A stretch of DNA of 7,667 bases, from assembly GCA_035656335.1 (NCBI GenBank), contig DASRSS010000261.1:1-7667 (forward strand), written 5' to 3'. Shown here piece by piece: positions 6,737 through 7,667 of this stretch (the first letter of the stretch is position 1; every line of letters starts with the position of its first letter). The notes below the pieces were generated by a model. The model made no database searches, was not told where the DNA came from, and saw only the letters and a list, made by a program, of their open reading frames with translations. The position numbers and the translations under genes are program-made. The stretch comes from DASRSS01 sp035656335. GTDB lineage: Bacteria > Actinomycetota > Actinomycetes > Mycobacteriales > Jatrophihabitantaceae.

Positions 6737-7667
6737 GTGAACAGGGTCGCGGTACTCGAGGTGGGCGGCACGCACGCCGCCGCCGCGTGGGTCGAACCCG
6801 GCAGCTGGACCGTCCAGCCGGCGACCGGCGGCCGCCTCGCCCTGCCGTCCGACGGCAGCGCCGTCGATCTGCTCGCCGCGTTCACGCACTGCCTGACCGC
6901 ACTCGGCCCGCTCGGAGGCTGCACGCTCGCCGTCGCGATGCCTGGCCCGTTCGACTACGACACGGGCGTCGGACGGTTCAGCGGCGTCGGCAAGTTCGAC
7001 GCGCTCAACGGCGTGGACGTCGGGGCCGCAGTACGCGAACGCCTTCCGGAGCCGCCCGAGCGGATCGCGTTCGTCAACGACGCGGGCGCCTTCGGTCTCG
7101 GCGAGTGGCTGGTCGGTAGCGGCGCGGGACGGCAGCGGATCGTCGCCATCACGCTCGGCACCGGGGTCGGCTCCGCGTTCGTCGACGCCGGCACGCTGGT
7201 GTCGAGCTGGCCGCTCGTCCCGCCGGAGGGGCACGTCTACCGGCTCGAGATCGGCGGCCGCCCGCTGGAGGACACCGTCAGCCGCCGCGCGATGCTCGCG
7301 CGCTACCGCGCGTCCGCGTCCGGATCGTGCAACCAGAACGTCGACGTCCGCCAGATCGCCGAGCTGGCCGCGTCCGGGGACGCCGACGCGCGCGACGCGT
7401 TCGTCGGGCCGCTGCGTGCGCTGGGTTCCTCGCTCGCGCCGTGGCTGGAACGGTTCGCGGCGCAGGCGGTGGTCGTCGGCGGCTCGATGAGCGAGTCGTG
7501 GACGCTCGTCGAACCGGCGCTGCGCGACGGGTTGCGCGGCACCGCGGTCGCCGACGTACCGATCGTCCGCACGAACGACGCCGATGTCGCCACCGCGGCC
7601 GGTGCGGCGTGGCATGCTGTCGGCGGAATCGAGCAGCCGGCGCAGGACGTGCCGGCGGTGGACCCGG
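6737..7667 (+). CDS. ROK-family sugar kinase, nearly complete (runs off window edge)
   Basis: 310 residues are visible from a GTG start, with no stop before the edge. Since ROK kinases are about 300-320 residues and the typical last helix is already passed (NDADVATAAGAAWHA, 280-294), only a short tail is missing. Motifs in order: phosphate-1 loop LEVGGTH (7-13, with Glu8 where Asp is usual), AMPGPFD (67-73), catalytic FVNDAGAFGLGEW (112-124, Asp115 as likely base), phosphate-2 loop ITLGTGVGSAF (138-148), sugar-binding Glu164-Gly-His166, and VVGGS (246-250). The CxCGxxGC zinc motif of many ROK proteins is absent. No N-terminal DNA-binding domain, so it is a kinase rather than a NagC/XylR-type repressor. 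It should phosphorylate the imported sugar (perhaps at O6) with ATP. The 13-bp gap after the isomerase gene has only a weak binding site (CAGG), suggesting translational coupling. Confidence 0.88.
   Translation, partial: MNRVAVLEVGGTHAAAAWVEPGSWTVQPATGGRLALPSDGSAVDLLAAFTHCLTALGPLGGCTLAVAMPGPFDYDTGVGRFSGVGKFDALNGVDVGAAVRERLPEPPERIAFVNDAGAFGLGEWLVGSGAGRQRIVAITLGTGVGSAFVDAGTLVSSWPLVPPEGHVYRLEIGGRPLEDTVSRRAMLARYRASASGSCNQNVDVRQIAELAASGDADARDAFVGPLRALGSSLAPWLERFAAQAVVVGGSMSESWTLVEPALRDGLRGTAVADVPIVRTNDADVATAAGAAWHAVGGIEQPAQDVPAVDP

Noticed and set aside
4912..6924. 670-codon open frame on the minus strand, opposite the isomerase gene
   Set aside because: It is antisense to a gene with clear family motifs; its product is low-complexity and Arg/Val/Ala/Asp-rich, as expected from the complementary frame of GC-rich coding DNA.
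6671..7615. 314-codon open frame on the minus strand opposite the ROK kinase
   Set aside because: Arg/Ala/Asp-rich shadow of the kinase frame, which carries all the ROK motifs.

Overview
The DNA is very GC-rich, with G or C at most third codon positions and several GTG starts. The organism is most likely a high-GC Gram-positive bacterium (Actinomycetota); nothing visible fixes the genus. The window holds one carbohydrate-use locus: two divergent gene groups around a 253-bp control region (4755-5007). I see no mobile element, CRISPR array, tRNA or rRNA.

The minus-strand group reads right to left. It starts with a secreted beta-propeller-like protein resembling the DUF4185/DUF5005 glycan-active families (3555-4754). 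Next come a lipoprotein sugar-binding protein (2207-3499), two CUT1 ABC permeases of MalF and MalG type (1191-2132 and 363-1181), and the start of a cytosolic protein overlapping the last permease by 4 bp (1-366, cut by the window edge). That last protein looks like the N-terminal domain of a debranching-enzyme/GH63-like glycosidase. A perfect 16-bp inverted repeat lies between the binding-protein and first permease genes, as expected where binding protein must be made in excess. No ABC ATPase is present, so the transporter probably borrows a shared MsiK-type ATPase.

The plus-strand group encodes a 571-residue class I mannose-6-phosphate isomerase-like protein (5008-6723) with a kinase-like N-terminal domain that lacks a working P-loop. 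A ROK-family sugar kinase follows 13 bp later (6737 to the window edge).

The control region has a perfect 14-bp palindrome of LacI-family operator type (4858-4871) and two further copies of its half-site, one near each gene start. Read together: an extracellular glycan is bound or cut outside the cell, the product is captured and imported, a cytosolic glycosidase releases the sugar, and the ROK kinase and isomerase feed it into central metabolism, under a sugar-responsive repressor encoded elsewhere. The sugar cannot be named from sequence alone; the isomerase hints at mannose or a related aldose, the propeller protein at a furanoside or other unusual glycan.
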